Positions 1-9,321 of a stretch of DNA of 64,000 nucleotides are shown here, in pieces. The translations under genes and the position numbers were made by a program. Source of the DNA: Halococcus sediminicola (GTDB lineage Archaea > Halobacteriota > Halobacteria > Halobacteriales > Halococcaceae); the NCBI RefSeq assembly GCF_000755245.1, contig NZ_BBMP01000024.1, positions 1-64,000 on the forward strand, given 5' to 3'. Numbering within the stretch: position 1 is the stretch's first letter; every line of letters starts with the position of its first letter. The notes beneath the pieces were generated by a model that saw only the letters and a list, made by a program, of their open reading frames with translations, made no database searches and was not told where the DNA came from.

Positions 1-839
1 CGATCGTCCAGATCGCACGCCTCGTACCCTCGGACCACTTCACCATGCTTGCCGCGATCGCCGTTCTGATACGAGACCGAAACCGCAAGCGGGAAGCGGA
101 GTTCCCGCTCGCTGTCCTTGTACATCCGGTAGGTCGTCATGTACGATTTGTGCGTCTCGAGTTTCTCTTCGAGCCGGTCGCCTTTCTCGGCGACCGGCAC
201 GACTGTCGCAGCAATCTCGCGTGAGCGGCGGATGATGCGCTCGTTGTAGAAGCCGGAATCAGCCAGCAACAGCTCGATCTCGAAGGGATAGGCCTCGACG
301 CGGTCGAGGACGCGCTCGACCGCGTCGGCTTGTTTCTCGTCGCTGCGGACGTAGGTCATCGCGAGCGTGATCGGCTTGCCGTTTGAGACGAGATAGGCGG
401 TGCAGTATCGGTGGCAGGTCGTGGTCCCGTCTTTAGGGCTCATTCGACAAAGTTCGCCTATCTCGTCGCTGTAGGTCCCGTGATAGGGGTTATCGACGAA
501 ATCGATGGAGACGATCCTCGACCGGTCAGGGTCGAGGATCGTCATGGCCAACTGCATGAACAGCAGGTTGGCGGCGAATTCGAGCCAGCCTCGATCGAGT
601 GTGTGGAGCCAGTCGAAGACGGTATCGTCGCAAGGAGCTTCGTGATTTTCGGCGCAAACCTCTCGAACGGAGCTCTGATTGGTGCTGGCAAGGATAACGA
701 CGGACCAGATGTCGCCAGGATCGAGGGGCGAGCCCTCGATCCCTGGCAAGGGAAGCTCTCCGATCACATCCGCCGCTACACCTTTGACGTCCCACGCCGA
801 AAGGAATCCGTCTGGTTGGGGTAGCTGTAGCACATTCAC
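1..839 (-). CDS. Transposase, ISH3-like DDE type, C-terminus cut by window edge
   Basis: An open frame runs leftward from a GTG at 839 (an in-frame TGA lies immediately upstream) to the window edge, about 279 codons, with no stop. DDE-type signatures visible are an Asp in D-F-V-D-N-P-Y-H-G and a second Asp in L-A-D-S-G-F-Y-N-E-R. The layout resembles the ISH3-family transposases of haloarchaea, which are about 390 residues, so roughly the last third lies outside. The exact family is inferred from motif spacing. The start could also be GTG 833 or an internal ATG. Confidence 0.8.
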   Translation of the reverse strand, partial: MNVLQLPQPDGFLSAWDVKGVAADVIGELPLPGIEGSPLDPGDIWSVVILASTNQSSVREVCAENHEAPCDDTVFDWLHTLDRGWLEFAANLLFMQLAMTILDPDRSRIVSIDFVDNPYHGTYSDEIGELCRMSPKDGTTTCHRYCTAYLVSNGKPITLAMTYVRSDEKQADAVERVLDRVEAYPFEIELLLADSGFYNERIIRRSREIAATVVPVAEKGDRLEEKLETHKSYMTTYRMYKDSERELRFPLAVSVSYQNGDRGKHGEVVRGYEACDLDD

Positions 840-895
840 TCAACCAGACATCTGCTCCAATCAGACCGATGCTTTAGCTCCGCCTCTCAACCCGA

Positions 896-1066
896 TTGGG
901 AACTACCGAGAGTGACTACCGAATAGCGCGGTGCGAAGAGTGCAGTAGCATGTTTCCAGCGTCAAACGCGCCCGACAGAGACTTCGCTCCGCTCAGAGAT
1001 AAATCGGGCAAGTGTGTTCGCTGCAGAGGCGGGGAGTTCACACGGGTCGTCTTACAGACTGAGTAA
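896..1066 (+). CDS. Small CxxC zinc-finger-like protein, 5' end possibly lost to the adjacent IS
   Basis: A 56-codon frame with two CxxC pairs (CEEC and CVRC). It is clearly paralogous to the 62-residue protein at 12724-12912: both have R-x-A/V-R-C-E-x-C, then -GKC-x-x-C-x-x-x-E-F, then a V-V-L-x-T end. Only a TTG start (896) is available; an in-frame TAG lies upstream at 875. The homologous protein starts with ATG and has a longer N-terminus, so the true start may have been removed by the transposon ending near 850. It may be a remnant. Confidence 0.5.
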   Translation: MGTTESDYRIARCEECSSMFPASNAPDRDFAPLRDKSGKCVRCRGGEFTRVVLQTE

Positions 1067-1288
1067 TCCGCTTGAGCCGTTCGGAGCTGAGGCACGCTAA
1101 CGTAGGAATGATTCCGTGCCAGACAATGTCCGCGCCTATCAGTGCCGTGGTTCATTCCCCCGTGTTTCCCATTTTTCGAAAAAAATGAATCGAACGTGAC
1201 TTCCTCGGGGATGAGGTCCACGTCGGTAGCGAGCGTTCGGCCGCCGGCATCGCACCGTTCACATACACTCGTCCGTTACAGCAGTTGA

Positions 1289-2119
1289 ATGACAACGTTG
1301 ACACTGGATGGGGCGCAGTTCTGGTACGAAGAAACGGGGACGGGACCACCGCTAGTGTTCCTCCACGGTGGCTGGATGAACGCCGACACCTGGCAGACGC
1401 AAGTCGAGCGCTTCGCCGAGGAACACCGAGTCATCACCTTTGACCTTCGTGGACACGGTCGAACGGGAGCAACCGACCGGCGACAGTACACAATCGAACT
1501 CTTCGCCGACGACCTCGAACGTCTGCTCGATCAGCTCGATGTCGAACGACCGATTCTCTGTGGCCTCTCGCTTGGGGGAATGGTGGTGCAGGAATACCTC
1601 GACCGACATCCAAACCGGGCAGTGGGCGCAGTCATTGGCGGGCCGCTTCAGTCGATGCCGCCGGTTGATCTCCCGCCCGGAATCAAACCGTTCATCTCGC
1701 CGTTACCGGGACTTGCAGCATCGCTCTCGGTCATCGGCCCGAGGGCGTCGTTTCAGTGGCTGCTCGGCGGTATCAGAATCATCAACGGTGGTCCGTGGCT
1801 GTCAGTCGATCCGGTGGTCAAGTCACAGGCAATGGACGCCGTCGGCGATATCTCGAACGAGGAATTCCGGAAAATCTTTAGCGCTCTCTACAAATACGAC
1901 CCGCCCGAACTCTCTCATGTCGCAACCCCGACGCTCGTGATCTATGGCGAGCGAGAGACAGCTCCAGTCCAACGTCAGGGAGAGCGACTCGCGGCAACCG
2001 TCAACGATGGGGATTGGACGATGATTCCCGACGCGGGCCATCTCGTCAATCAGGACAACTCTGAGGCGTTCGATGGAGTCTGTGCGAAGTTTTTTGAGGA
2101 AATCACAGCATCGGTGTAG
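1289..2119 (+). CDS. Alpha/beta-hydrolase fold protein
   Basis: A 276-residue hydrolase with the oxyanion motif HGG at residues 26-28, nucleophile elbow G-L-S-L-G-G with Ser94, an acidic residue near 217 after the I-Y-G strand, and catalytic His at 251 (A-G-H-L-V). Length and order match cytosolic esterase/lactonase/epoxide-hydrolase-like proteins. The substrate cannot be read from sequence. The ATG at 1289 is the natural start because the core begins at once. It is followed after ~150 nt by the DUF2270 gene on the same strand, with no evidence of coupling. Confidence 0.88.
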   Translation: MTTLTLDGAQFWYEETGTGPPLVFLHGGWMNADTWQTQVERFAEEHRVITFDLRGHGRTGATDRRQYTIELFADDLERLLDQLDVERPILCGLSLGGMVVQEYLDRHPNRAVGAVIGGPLQSMPPVDLPPGIKPFISPLPGLAASLSVIGPRASFQWLLGGIRIINGGPWLSVDPVVKSQAMDAVGDISNEEFRKIFSALYKYDPPELSHVATPTLVIYGERETAPVQRQGERLAATVNDGDWTMIPDAGHLVNQDNSEAFDGVCAKFFEEITASV

Positions 2120-2266
2120 CGATGAGAGTGTCTCACAGTCCGCCGTCCTAACCGCGATCACAAACACGGGTACGGGTGGCGAGAGACGTCAGAGAGACGT
2201 TGGACGTGAACTGGCCTGTATGCAGGCAACGTGGCTTTACGAACGCTTGACAACCTCCAAACACCC

Positions 2267-2983
2267 ATGGATAAAAGTGACACGGATTGGGACGGGTTCG
2301 ACCCGGAGGCACGCGAAGAGCGGGAGATTGGCCGCGAGATGGTCTCGAAGAGCACGGGCTTGGGGTCGGTCGTCGCCCACTTCTATCGCGGGGAAATGAG
2401 TGTAGTCACGACGTGGCGTAGCCGCCTCGACGAAACCATCAACTGGGCAGTGACCATCATCTCGGCGATCCTCATCTACGCGTTCTCGACGGAGGGCAAT
2501 CACGTGATCCTCCTGACTGGGATGGTCGTGATCGCCGTCTTCCTGGGCATCGAGGCCCGGCGCTATCAGGCCTACGACGTGTACCGTGCACGCGCGCGGA
2601 TGCTTCAGGAAAACCTCTTTGCGAATACGCTTGACCCCTCACAGGGCGTCGAACACCGCGACTGGCGGCGCGAACTCAGCGAGGACTACCGAAACCCGAC
2701 GATCAAGACACCGTACGTGGAAGCGCTTTCGCGGCGGCTCCGGCGGATTTACTTCCCGTTTTTCGCACTCATGCTCGCCGCGTGGCTGTTCAAGCTCATG
2801 GCCTTCTCGACCCAGCCGGTGCTCGAAACGGCCGCTGTGGGGAACGTTCCGGGGTTCGTCGTGTTCGGCGTCGTGGGATTGTTCTACGCTCTCATCACTG
2901 CAGTCGCGTTCTGGCCGCGTGAACGCCAGTCGAAGGGCGAGTTCAGCAAGGTCGAACACGGCGAGTGGAAGGAAGCCGAGTGA
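2267..2983 (+). CDS. DUF2270 family integral membrane protein
   Basis: 238 residues from ATG 2267 (a GTG twelve codons upstream at 2231 is possible). The acidic, charged N-terminus is followed by two hydrophobic helices around residues 58-95, an amphipathic Arg/Glu-rich cytoplasmic stretch with E-A-R-R-Y-Q-A-Y-D-V-Y-R-A-R-A-R-M-L, then two more hydrophobic helices around 165-185 and 200-222. This four-helix layout with the R-R-Y-Q-x-Y-D signature is characteristic of DUF2270. Function is unknown. Confidence 0.85.
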   Translation: MDKSDTDWDGFDPEAREEREIGREMVSKSTGLGSVVAHFYRGEMSVVTTWRSRLDETINWAVTIISAILIYAFSTEGNHVILLTGMVVIAVFLGIEARRYQAYDVYRARARMLQENLFANTLDPSQGVEHRDWRRELSEDYRNPTIKTPYVEALSRRLRRIYFPFFALMLAAWLFKLMAFSTQPVLETAAVGNVPGFVVFGVVGLFYALITAVAFWPRERQSKGEFSKVEHGEWKEAE

Positions 2984-3001
2984 CGTCCAGCCCACCGCGT
3001 T

Positions 3002-3015
3002 CGCCTTTTTTGGCG
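3002..3015 (+). terminator. Possible terminator after the DUF2270 gene
   Basis: A CGCC/GGCG inverted repeat surrounds a T6 run just after the DUF2270 stop codon. U-rich tracts end transcription in haloarchaea. The stem is too short to be decisive. Confidence 0.3.
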
Positions 3016-3235
3016 ACCCTGATGGTGTGATTCCTCGGAATCAATACGTCGAATTCAGCCCGTCGGATTTGGAAACGGTGGGTGCACGGACGTATGCTCA
3101 ACGAATAACGTTGAGCAGTAGAAGCAGCGTTCTCAGTGATAGGCGCTAGTCGACGACCTCTGTTTCTCCCCACACGTCCTGTTCGTTCTCGCGTGCGATG
3201 ATGGGTGATCCGAGAGCCGTCCACCTGATTCATGT

Positions 3236-3385
3236 TCAACGCATCGCCGTCTCCTCTGGCGCTTGTTTTGCTGGCGTGAACTCCGCTGCGATGGATATCT
3301 TTGCTCCCGTCGAGACGATCGTACAGCCGAAGCCGTAGTAGTGCTCTTCAGCGGTTGAGTCGTAGTTCCATGTGGCATCGTCCTC
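3236..3385 (-). pseudogene. Transposase fragment (DDE type)
   Basis: Read leftward, about 49 codons encode D-D-A-T-W-N-Y-D-S-T-A-E-E-H-Y-Y-G-F-G and then a K-Q-A-P-E-E-T-A-M-R segment typical of the central part of haloarchaeal IS4/IS5-like transposases. A TGA follows at once and no N- or C-terminal parts are nearby, so this is a decayed insertion-sequence remnant. Confidence 0.65.
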
Positions 3386-3514
3386 CGGGGAGACGATGGT
3401 ATCGATGATGAGACCGAAGAGAGACTCAACGCAGCACTCTGGAAATATAGCGAACGTATCGCGACACTCATCGAAGAAGAACTCGACGAGTTTGTCCGCC
3501 GAACTCAGAGCTGA
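3359..3514 (+). pseudogene. Unassigned C-terminal gene fragment
   Basis: A stop-free frame without a start codon. Its last ~38 codons have haloarchaeal composition (D-D-E-T-E-E-R-L-N-A-A-L-W-K-Y-S-E-R and an E-E-E-L-D-E-F-V end). It begins opposite the transposase fragment at 3236-3385. It is probably the tail of a gene truncated by that insertion. Family not recognised. Confidence 0.3.
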
Positions 3515-3646
3515 CTCCGTGTATAGCCCTCGTCCTTGGATTTATGTATTTCATAGATGATCGCCAGTTGGCCCTAATCAAAGCTGTCGTAATTGTCAAA
3601 GAATAAAAATATTATGGGTATATTCATAACACTGGTTGGAAGTTTT

Positions 3647-3982
3647 TTATCCGCGATTCAGCAGCATCTGTATGCGATTTCGCACTTCATCGGGGGAGTC
3701 GTAGGTTTCGTCGTCAAGTGGGATGAACAGTTCATCGATGGATTTCGAGCCACCCTGTGATTCGACCTCATGGTCGCCATAAGCCTCGATCAGTTCATCC
3801 GTTGTCGTTGGGTAGTCGTGGTTTTCGAGAGCTTCATCGAGGTCGCCGAGCGTCTCGCCGGTGTCGTCGCGTGGCGGTTCGGTTTCGTCGGCACGGTCAC
3901 GCGCATCCTCAACGTCCCGCTCTCGCTGGCGTCGCTCTTCGTCATCCGCTTGCTTGTCTCGGCCCTTTTTGTTGTCTGCCAT
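3647..3982 (-). CDS. DUF5789 family protein
   Basis: 111 residues from ATG 3982 (M-A-D-N-K-K-G-R-D). The N-terminus is a highly charged helical stretch. The C-terminal half has L-x-x-H-D-Y-P-x-T-T-x-E-L-I-E-A-Y-G, the hallmark of the haloarchaeal DUF5789 family. A paralog lies at 24917-25249 with the same architecture; both start with M-A-D-N-K. That shared start argues against the longer upstream frame. Function unknown, probably cytosolic. The gene stands alone. Confidence 0.8.
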   Translation of the reverse strand: MADNKKGRDKQADDEERRQRERDVEDARDRADETEPPRDDTGETLGDLDEALENHDYPTTTDELIEAYGDHEVESQGGSKSIDELFIPLDDETYDSPDEVRNRIQMLLNRG

Positions 3983-4143
3983 CCTCTGATATAGAAGAGC
4001 GATTGGCATAACGCTGTGGTCGCTCATCGAGACGACCATCGTGACACACGAGACAGTTTACATCTCATCCGCATCCAACGCGAGGGTATGCGACGCTCGA
4101 TTGCAAAACACCACGTGTAACACTGAACCGTCCTACTGATGGG

Positions 4144-4881
4144 CTACAGGTACGCAGCGTCCCAGCGGGTCGCCTTGCGGAGATTACCACACTGATTGCA
4201 TTCGATGTGTCCCATCGAATCCATGGCGTTGTCCGTTGTTTCACAGCTCGAGCAGAACCAGCCGTAGAGCTGATTGCGGTCTTGATTCAGGTACGACGGA
4301 TGGAACGGCCCGTCCGACCCCCGAGAACTCTCGGCGAAGTCAATGTATATCTGCTCGCCATCGGTCGCGGTCCGCGGTTCTAACTCGCTGAGTTCGGTCC
4401 CTTCTTCCCCGTATACGTTCTCGATGTGGTCTGTGCCAGCAATAGTTATCGTCCGGTCGTAGAGCTTCTCGAATCCGCGGGTGGTATAGAACTGGTTTCC
4501 CGCCTCGTTCTCAGCCAAGACCAACCCCGTGATACGCTCGGTTCCACGCTCTGTGAGCAGTTCTCGTGTCGCAGCGAAGAGGTCCGTGGCGATGTTTCGT
4601 CCCCGATGATCGGGATCGACGTGCAGCCACAGGATCCGTCCTTTGTCGACTGTTTCGAGAATGTGGCTCTGGGAAAAGCCGACGACGTCGTCATCGGCCG
4701 CGACAAGGAACACCATTTCGTCACTGTCGAGGTAGTCATCGAACATATCCGCCCCGTACCATTCCTCGACAGCCGTCTCGATTGTCTCATCACGGAGAAC
4801 GGAATATGACGCCGCTAACGACTCGCGAGCGATTCGTCGTACCGAATCGATATCTGCTGACTCAAGCGGGCGAATCTCCAT
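4144..4881 (-). CDS. GNAT-family N-acetyltransferase with C-terminal zinc ribbon
   Basis: 245 residues from ATG 4881 (M-E-I-R-P-L-E). The GNAT acetyl-CoA-binding motif is at residues 87-100 (H-V-D-P-D-H-R-G-R-N-I-A), followed by the usual N-E-A-G-N-x-F-Y-T-x-x-G-F motif. The last ~40 residues carry CSSC and CNQC, a four-Cys zinc ribbon that is an unusual addition to a single-domain GNAT protein. Acceptor substrate unknown. An 86-codon upstream extension is open but has no homology-like character. Confidence 0.85.
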   Translation of the reverse strand: MEIRPLESADIDSVRRIARESLAASYSVLRDETIETAVEEWYGADMFDDYLDSDEMVFLVAADDDVVGFSQSHILETVDKGRILWLHVDPDHRGRNIATDLFAATRELLTERGTERITGLVLAENEAGNQFYTTRGFEKLYDRTITIAGTDHIENVYGEEGTELSELEPRTATDGEQIYIDFAESSRGSDGPFHPSYLNQDRNQLYGWFCSSCETTDNAMDSMGHIECNQCGNLRKATRWDAAYL

Positions 4882-5187
4882 GCGTATCCATGTGCTTGAA
4901 AGCGCATAAACACACGCTCTCCACCAGTGTGTCGCAGTCGGTACTCCAGTTCGACGGCGGAGCTTCGTCATCAGTTCTCGGGATCGGGAACCGAAGCCGA
5001 TTGGAGGCTGCAGCCGAAGAATGCCTGTTAGTCGAGTCAGAATCTTACTCTGGAGCGATGGATCTAGAAGGGATACGGATAAATATTCCAGAAAAACCAC
5101 GTCCAACCGGAGCGATATGGACTCTCGCGGTGAACACATCGAAATGATGGTTTCGGTAACGGAGTTGTCAGTGCACCCAGTGGCTAC

Positions 5188-6404
5188 TCAGTACCGTCCC
5201 AACCGTGGACTAGCTAGGTTATCTCCTCTGAGCGCGTAGCTACCAGAATGGGACGGAAGAAGCACATCGTCGATCTCTCGGAGGAAGAACGGAGCGAACT
5301 CGAAGAGTTCGCTTCGAAAGGAGAGCACCGAGCAGAGGCCATCAACCGCGCAAAGATTCTCCTCAAAGCTGACGACGGGCTCACAGATACGAAAATCTGT
5401 GAGCACGTCGGATGTTCGATCGGGACACCATACCGGACGCGCAAAGCGTACTCCGAACGAGGGATTGCGGCGATTCATCGCCGCAAACCCGACCGCGACT
5501 ACACACCGAAACTCGATGGGCGCGGTGAGGCTCATTTGGTCGCTCTCGCCTGTTCAGAGCCACCGGAAGGGCGAACTCGCTGGACGTACGCGCTTCTCGC
5601 CGACCGCCTTGTCACTCTTGAGGAGATCGAATTCGATTCGATCTCCGAAGAAACCGTGAGACAGCGGCTAAAAAAACGACCTGAAGCCACACCGCTCTGA
5701 GTACTGGCTCATTCCTCCCAAAGAGAACGCTGAGTTCGTCTACCGCATGGAAACGATCCTGTCACTCTACGAAAAACCGTACGACGAGACTCGTCCAGTC
5801 ATCTGTTTCGACGAATCTAGCAAGGAGCTCCGAAAGCACGTCCGCGACCCGCTCCCGGCGACACCGGGAGCGGTCGCTCGAACGGATCATCACTACGAAC
5901 GCAACGGGAAACGAATGCTTCACGTGGCCACTGAACCGTTGACTGGTCGGTGCCGCCTTCACGTGACCGAGCGTCGACGGACGTGTGAGTGGATCGACTG
6001 CATGGTCGCAATTGCTAACGACTACCCGGATGCGGACTGCATCCGGGTAGTCTTAGACAATCTCAGCACTCACAATCCGGCTGCATTCTATCGATTTTTT
6101 CCGCCTGAAAAAGCACGCGGGTATCTTGATCGATTCGAGTTTTACTACACGCCCACGCACGGGAGTTGGCTGAATATGGCCGAACTGGTCTGGAGCACGC
6201 TCCAGACGCAGTGTCTCAATCGCCGTATTCCGGACGCAGCGACCCTCCGGTCGGAGGTCGCTGCGTGGGAAATCGAACGAAACGAGATGAATATCACGGT
6301 CGACTGGCAATTCACAAACAAGGACGCTCGAACGAAACTTCATCGTCTCTATCCGACGATTGAGGAGGTAGAGAACTAGTCATTCCACGGTTGGGACGCT
6401 ACTC
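5188..6404 (+). mobile_element. IS630-family insertion sequence, copy 1
   Basis: Terminal inverted repeats are visible at 5191-5208 and 6386-6403: GTACCGTCCCAACCGTGG versus, after complementing, GTAGCGTCCCAACCGTGG (17/18). The element is about 1.2 kb with one transposase split in two frames. Its right end touches the left end of the second IS630 element at about 6404, so the two lie tail to tail with no DNA between them. Confidence 0.8.
5248..6379 (+). CDS. IS630 transposase, two frames joined at an A7 run
   Basis: The first frame (5248-5700) encodes a 150-residue N-terminal part with a helix-turn-helix (D-A/T-K-I-C-E-H-V-G-C-S). The second (from 5747) holds the DDE catalytic part with V-I-C-F-D-E-S and the V-V-L-D-N-L-S-T-H-N motif, then the W-L-N-M-A-E segment. 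Reading one base fewer in the A7 run at 5670-5676 joins them without a gap (…L-K-N-D-L-K-P-H-R-S-E-Y-W…). IS630 members often use frameshifting at A-rich slippery sites, so this is probably programmed or made by slippage rather than a dead gene. Frame 2 starts well before the ATG at 5747. Confidence 0.8.
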
Positions 6405-6428
6405 AGTGTAGCTGCAACCGTAATCTCA

Positions 6429-7667
6429 CTAGTTCTCTTCAAGCGGTACTGGGTAGAGCTGGCGTAGCTTGATTCGGGCGTCGTCAGTGGTGAACTGCCA
6501 GTCAATCAGACCATCAGCAACGTTACGACGATCCTGCCACGCAGCGACCTCCGACCGGAGAGTCGCTGCGTGATAGATTCGCCGATCAAGACACTGGCGT
6601 TTGAGTGTACCAATCTCGATTTCGGCCATATTCAGCCAACTGCCATGCTTTGGCGTGTAGTGAAACTCAAAGCGGTCGAGATACGCCTGTGCTTCATCCG
6701 GCGGGAAGAACCGATAGAAGCCGGCGGGATTGTGCGTATTCAGATTGTCGAGCACCACCCGGATGCAGTCCGCATCCGGGTAGTGCTCATCAGCGAGTTC
6801 GACCATCCGGTCGATCCACTCGCACGTTCGTCGTTTCTCGGTGATCTCGACGTTCACCCAGCCGGTCAACGGTTCGGTGGCGAGATGGAGCTTTTTCTTG
6901 CCGTTCCGCTTGTAGTGCGTATCGACACGTGCGACCGCTCCCGGTTCCGCCGGGAGCGGGTCGCGTTTGTGGCCGCGAAGTGCCTTGCTGGTTTCGTCGA
7001 AGCAGATGACGGGACGATTCTCGTCGTATGGTTCGTGGTAGAGGTCGAGGACATCCTCCATGTAGTAGACAAACTGGCCATCATCTTCAGCGGGAATCGC
7101 CCAGTAATCGTAGAGATGCGGTTTGAGGATGTTTTTTTAGCCGCCGTCTCACGGTTTCGTGAGAGATCGACTCTAGTCAACGAGGAAAGTTCTGGGTATA
7201 GAGGAAAGAGGATCTCACGCTTCTACATCCACAGACGGCAGATCGCCATTAGCCGATATGCAAAACTTCTCTTGGTCACTAAAGTCGATCTCGTCGAGGG
7301 TCACGAGTTCGTCGGCGAGGAGATGCAGCGTCCAGCGAGCGTGCCCCTCGGGTGGGTCGGAACAGGCGAGTTTGATGAGACGTGCTTCAGCGTCTCCGTC
7401 GAGCTTGCGCTTGTATTCGCGGTCGGGCTTGCGGCGATGAATCGCCGCGAGCCCTCGCTGACAGTAGTTTTTGCGTGCCTTGTACGGAGTCGCGATACTG
7501 CAGCCGACGTGCTCACAGATCTCTGCATCTGTGAGCCCGTCGTCAGCCTTCAGGAGAATCCGTGCCCGCATGTTGTCCTCAGCCTTGCGTTCACCGGTCG
7601 AGATGAACCACTCAAGCGTTCTGCGTTCTTCCTCAGAGAGATCGACAACGTGCTTCTTCCGGCCCAT
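6429..7667 (-). pseudogene. IS630 transposase interrupted by a nested insertion
   Basis: The N-terminal frame starts at ATG 7667 and is normal up to L-D-E-I-D-F. It is then replaced by unrelated codons ending in TGA at 7215. The original reading resumes past the insert as E-S-I-S-H-E-T-V-R-R-R-L-K-K before the usual A-run, and the catalytic half (6429-7061) is intact with V-I-C-F-D-E-T and V-V-L-D-N-L-N-T-H-N. The gene is therefore inactivated by the ~108-bp insertion. Confidence 0.8.
7174..7281. mobile_element. Miniature inverted-repeat element nested in IS630 copy 2
   Basis: About 108 bp with no coding capacity. Its ends are inverted repeats: TAGTCAACGAGGAAAGTTCT on the left and, complemented, TAGTGACCAAGAGAAGTTTT on the right (about 18 of the first 26 positions match). 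Removing it restores the transposase frame. The flanking TA dinucleotides are consistent with a TA target. Confidence 0.6.
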
Positions 7668-7726
7668 TCCCGTAGATACGTGCTCAGAGGCGATAATCTA
7701 GCGAGTACAAATGTGAAGCTACACTC

Positions 7727-8069
7727 AGGTCGGTTCCTGTTGGCCCACCAACACTCTCGCTGTCATGGTCCAGCAGTCATCGCGGTCGTCAACACCGCGT
7801 TTAACCTCGTACTCAACATCGACCGCGCCGGGTCGAAAGCACGTCGGCCAACCTCCAGGCCATCTCGATATGTTCGACGGCTTCTGCAAACGCGGGGAAC
7901 ATTTACTGAGTGAATTCGCAGGCGTCATCAACCTCGCCGCTCCGGCTATTCTCGCCGAGAGCGTCGCTAGTCTCGTTGTAGAGGTTGGTGCGTCAGCTGT
8001 AATCGCCGCTAGTCTCGATTCTCATAACCACAATTTCACACATCGGGTTGTCAAAGGTATTCTGTTCGG
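7727..8069 (-). other. Region with short decayed coding fragments
   Basis: On the minus strand, short open stretches with haloarchaeal composition follow each other in different frames: N-L-Y-N-E-T-S-D-A-L-G-E-N, then M-F-P-A-F-A-E-A-V-E-H-I-E-M-A-W-R, then V-D-V-E-Y-E-V-K-R-G-V-D-D-R-D-D-C-W. Each is broken by stops or frame changes. This looks like an old gene decayed next to the IS630 pair. Family not recognised. Confidence 0.3.
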
Positions 8070-8240
8070 GTGACTGAGCAGTCGTTTGCCGTCGCGGCCA
8101 CAGACCGCTGTGCGCTTTCCCAAGAGGAGAACGAGACAGACAGACGGGCGAGCATTGACATCCACCTCAAAGACTATCCGGCGGGGGACCGTATGTTCGA
8201 ATCGGAGCACGACCTACACGGTGCTCTTTCACAGTGTTGA
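8070..8240 (+). CDS. Possible small protein (56 residues)
   Basis: A GTG-started frame of 56 codons, acidic (S-Q-E-E-N-E-T-D-R-R-A-S), upstream of and co-directional with the regulator genes that follow. There are no recognised motifs and no independent support beyond composition. Confidence 0.25.
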   Translation: MTEQSFAVAATDRCALSQEENETDRRASIDIHLKDYPAGDRMFESEHDLHGALSQC

Positions 8241-8312
8241 GGATCGAGCCGTTGGCCTCTTCTAACGTGGAATTTCCCTGTGGGCACGCCTCTCCCGAGG
8301 CAATCAAACCCC

Positions 8313-8498
8313 ATGACATCCAATCGTTCCGACCCCATGTACGAGGCCGAATTCGAGAGCCGTCTCCACCAACTCATCGATGAAGCCCGCGACAGAAACG
8401 CACCGATGTACGGTGCCTTCACCGTTCGCTCTCCCGATCCGGATGTGCAAGATTACGATATCGAGATCACACCCGTGACCAACCGAGTACCCATGTAG
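8313..8498 (+). CDS. Small conserved-looking acidic protein
   Basis: 61 residues from ATG 8313. It has a helical start (M-Y-E-A-E-F-E-S-R-L-H-Q-L-I-D-E-A) followed by a strand-rich end. The upstream frame to 8280 exists but the ATG fits the usual leaderless spacing better. It lies ahead of the HTH_10 regulator at 8659. Function unknown. Confidence 0.45.
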   Translation: MTSNRSDPMYEAEFESRLHQLIDEARDRNAPMYGAFTVRSPDPDVQDYDIEITPVTNRVPM

Positions 8499-8658
8499 CC
8501 ACGAGTGGTCCGCCGGTCATCCCTGCGAGGGTAGGTTGGACACCCAAGCCGCTGCTTTATTAATTCACCCCACATTCCACCGATGGTTGCCGAATCATGG
8601 AAGGGTGGAGAGGGTTCATACGTGTAGATACAGTCATGCCGATAGAGGAAAACCATCA

Positions 8659-9321
8659 ATGAGCGCCATCGTTGACGTTACCGTTCCGGCGACCGATTTC
8701 GAACTCGGTCGCTCGTTACAGTCCACCAACGACGGCGCGCGTTTCGAGCTCGAACGAATGGTCCCCACTACCGACCGGATCATCCCTTTCTTTTGGGTCC
8801 ACGACACCGATTTCGAGGCGCTCGATGCCCACCTCGCCGACGACGAGAACATCCTCAGCGTCGCCCTGTTGGACGACTTCGACGGACAGGCGCTCTTTCG
8901 CATCGAGTGGCCCGCCGACATCAACGGTTTCGTCAAGGCGACCAGAGACCACGAAGCGGCGATCCTCGACGCGGTTGGCACCGCCGACCGGTGGGAGTTT
9001 CAACTGCGATTCCCGGACTCGGCGGACATCTCCGCGTTCCGCGCCGACTGCGAACGGGCGGGCGTCACTCTCGACCTCAAGCGCCTCTATCACCCCGACG
9101 AACCGGACGTCGAGGCATCGGGCCTGACCCCCGTCCAGCGCGAGACACTGCTCACCGCGCTCGAAGAGGGTCATTTCGCCATCCCGCGCCGTATCACCAC
9201 CGAGGAACTCGCCGACAGGATGGCAATTTCCGATCAGGCCGTGAGCGAACGCCTCCGCCGGGGCCAAACCACCGTCTTCACGTCGCTGTTGCTCGCCGAC
9301 GCCACGGCCGACGACGACTGA
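8659..9321 (+). CDS. HTH_10 (bacterio-opsin activator type) transcription regulator
   Basis: 220 residues from ATG 8659. The N-terminal ~150 residues form the sensor-like domain typical of these regulators (starting V-D-V-T-V-P-A-T-D-F-E-L-G). The C-terminus has the HTH_10 signature L-T-P-V-Q-R-E-T-L-L-T-A-L-E-E-G-H-F-A-I-P-R and A-I-S-D-Q-A-V-S-E-R-L-R-R-G. It probably controls nearby genes. It is followed 84 nt later by a zinc-finger gene and another HTH_10 gene on the same strand. Confidence 0.88.
   Translation: MSAIVDVTVPATDFELGRSLQSTNDGARFELERMVPTTDRIIPFFWVHDTDFEALDAHLADDENILSVALLDDFDGQALFRIEWPADINGFVKATRDHEAAILDAVGTADRWEFQLRFPDSADISAFRADCERAGVTLDLKRLYHPDEPDVEASGLTPVQRETLLTALEEGHFAIPRRITTEELADRMAISDQAVSERLRRGQTTVFTSLLLADATADDD

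Larger units (their letters stand above)
6404..7726 (-). mobile_element. IS630-family insertion sequence, copy 2, disrupted
   Basis: Terminal repeats: the left end near 6404 reads CAGTGTAGCTGCAACCGTAA; the right end near 7726 read in reverse starts GAGTGTAGCTTCAC, sharing AGTGTAGCT and the later CTAG. It is related to copy 1 but clearly a different element by sequence. It is larger than copy 1 because it contains the 108-bp insertion at 7174-7281. Confidence 0.75.

Noticed and set aside
6570-7913. A 447-codon frame on the plus strand across the second IS630 element
   Set aside because: It is antisense to the transposase and runs over both terminal repeats. The minus-strand frames carry the recognisable catalytic motifs.
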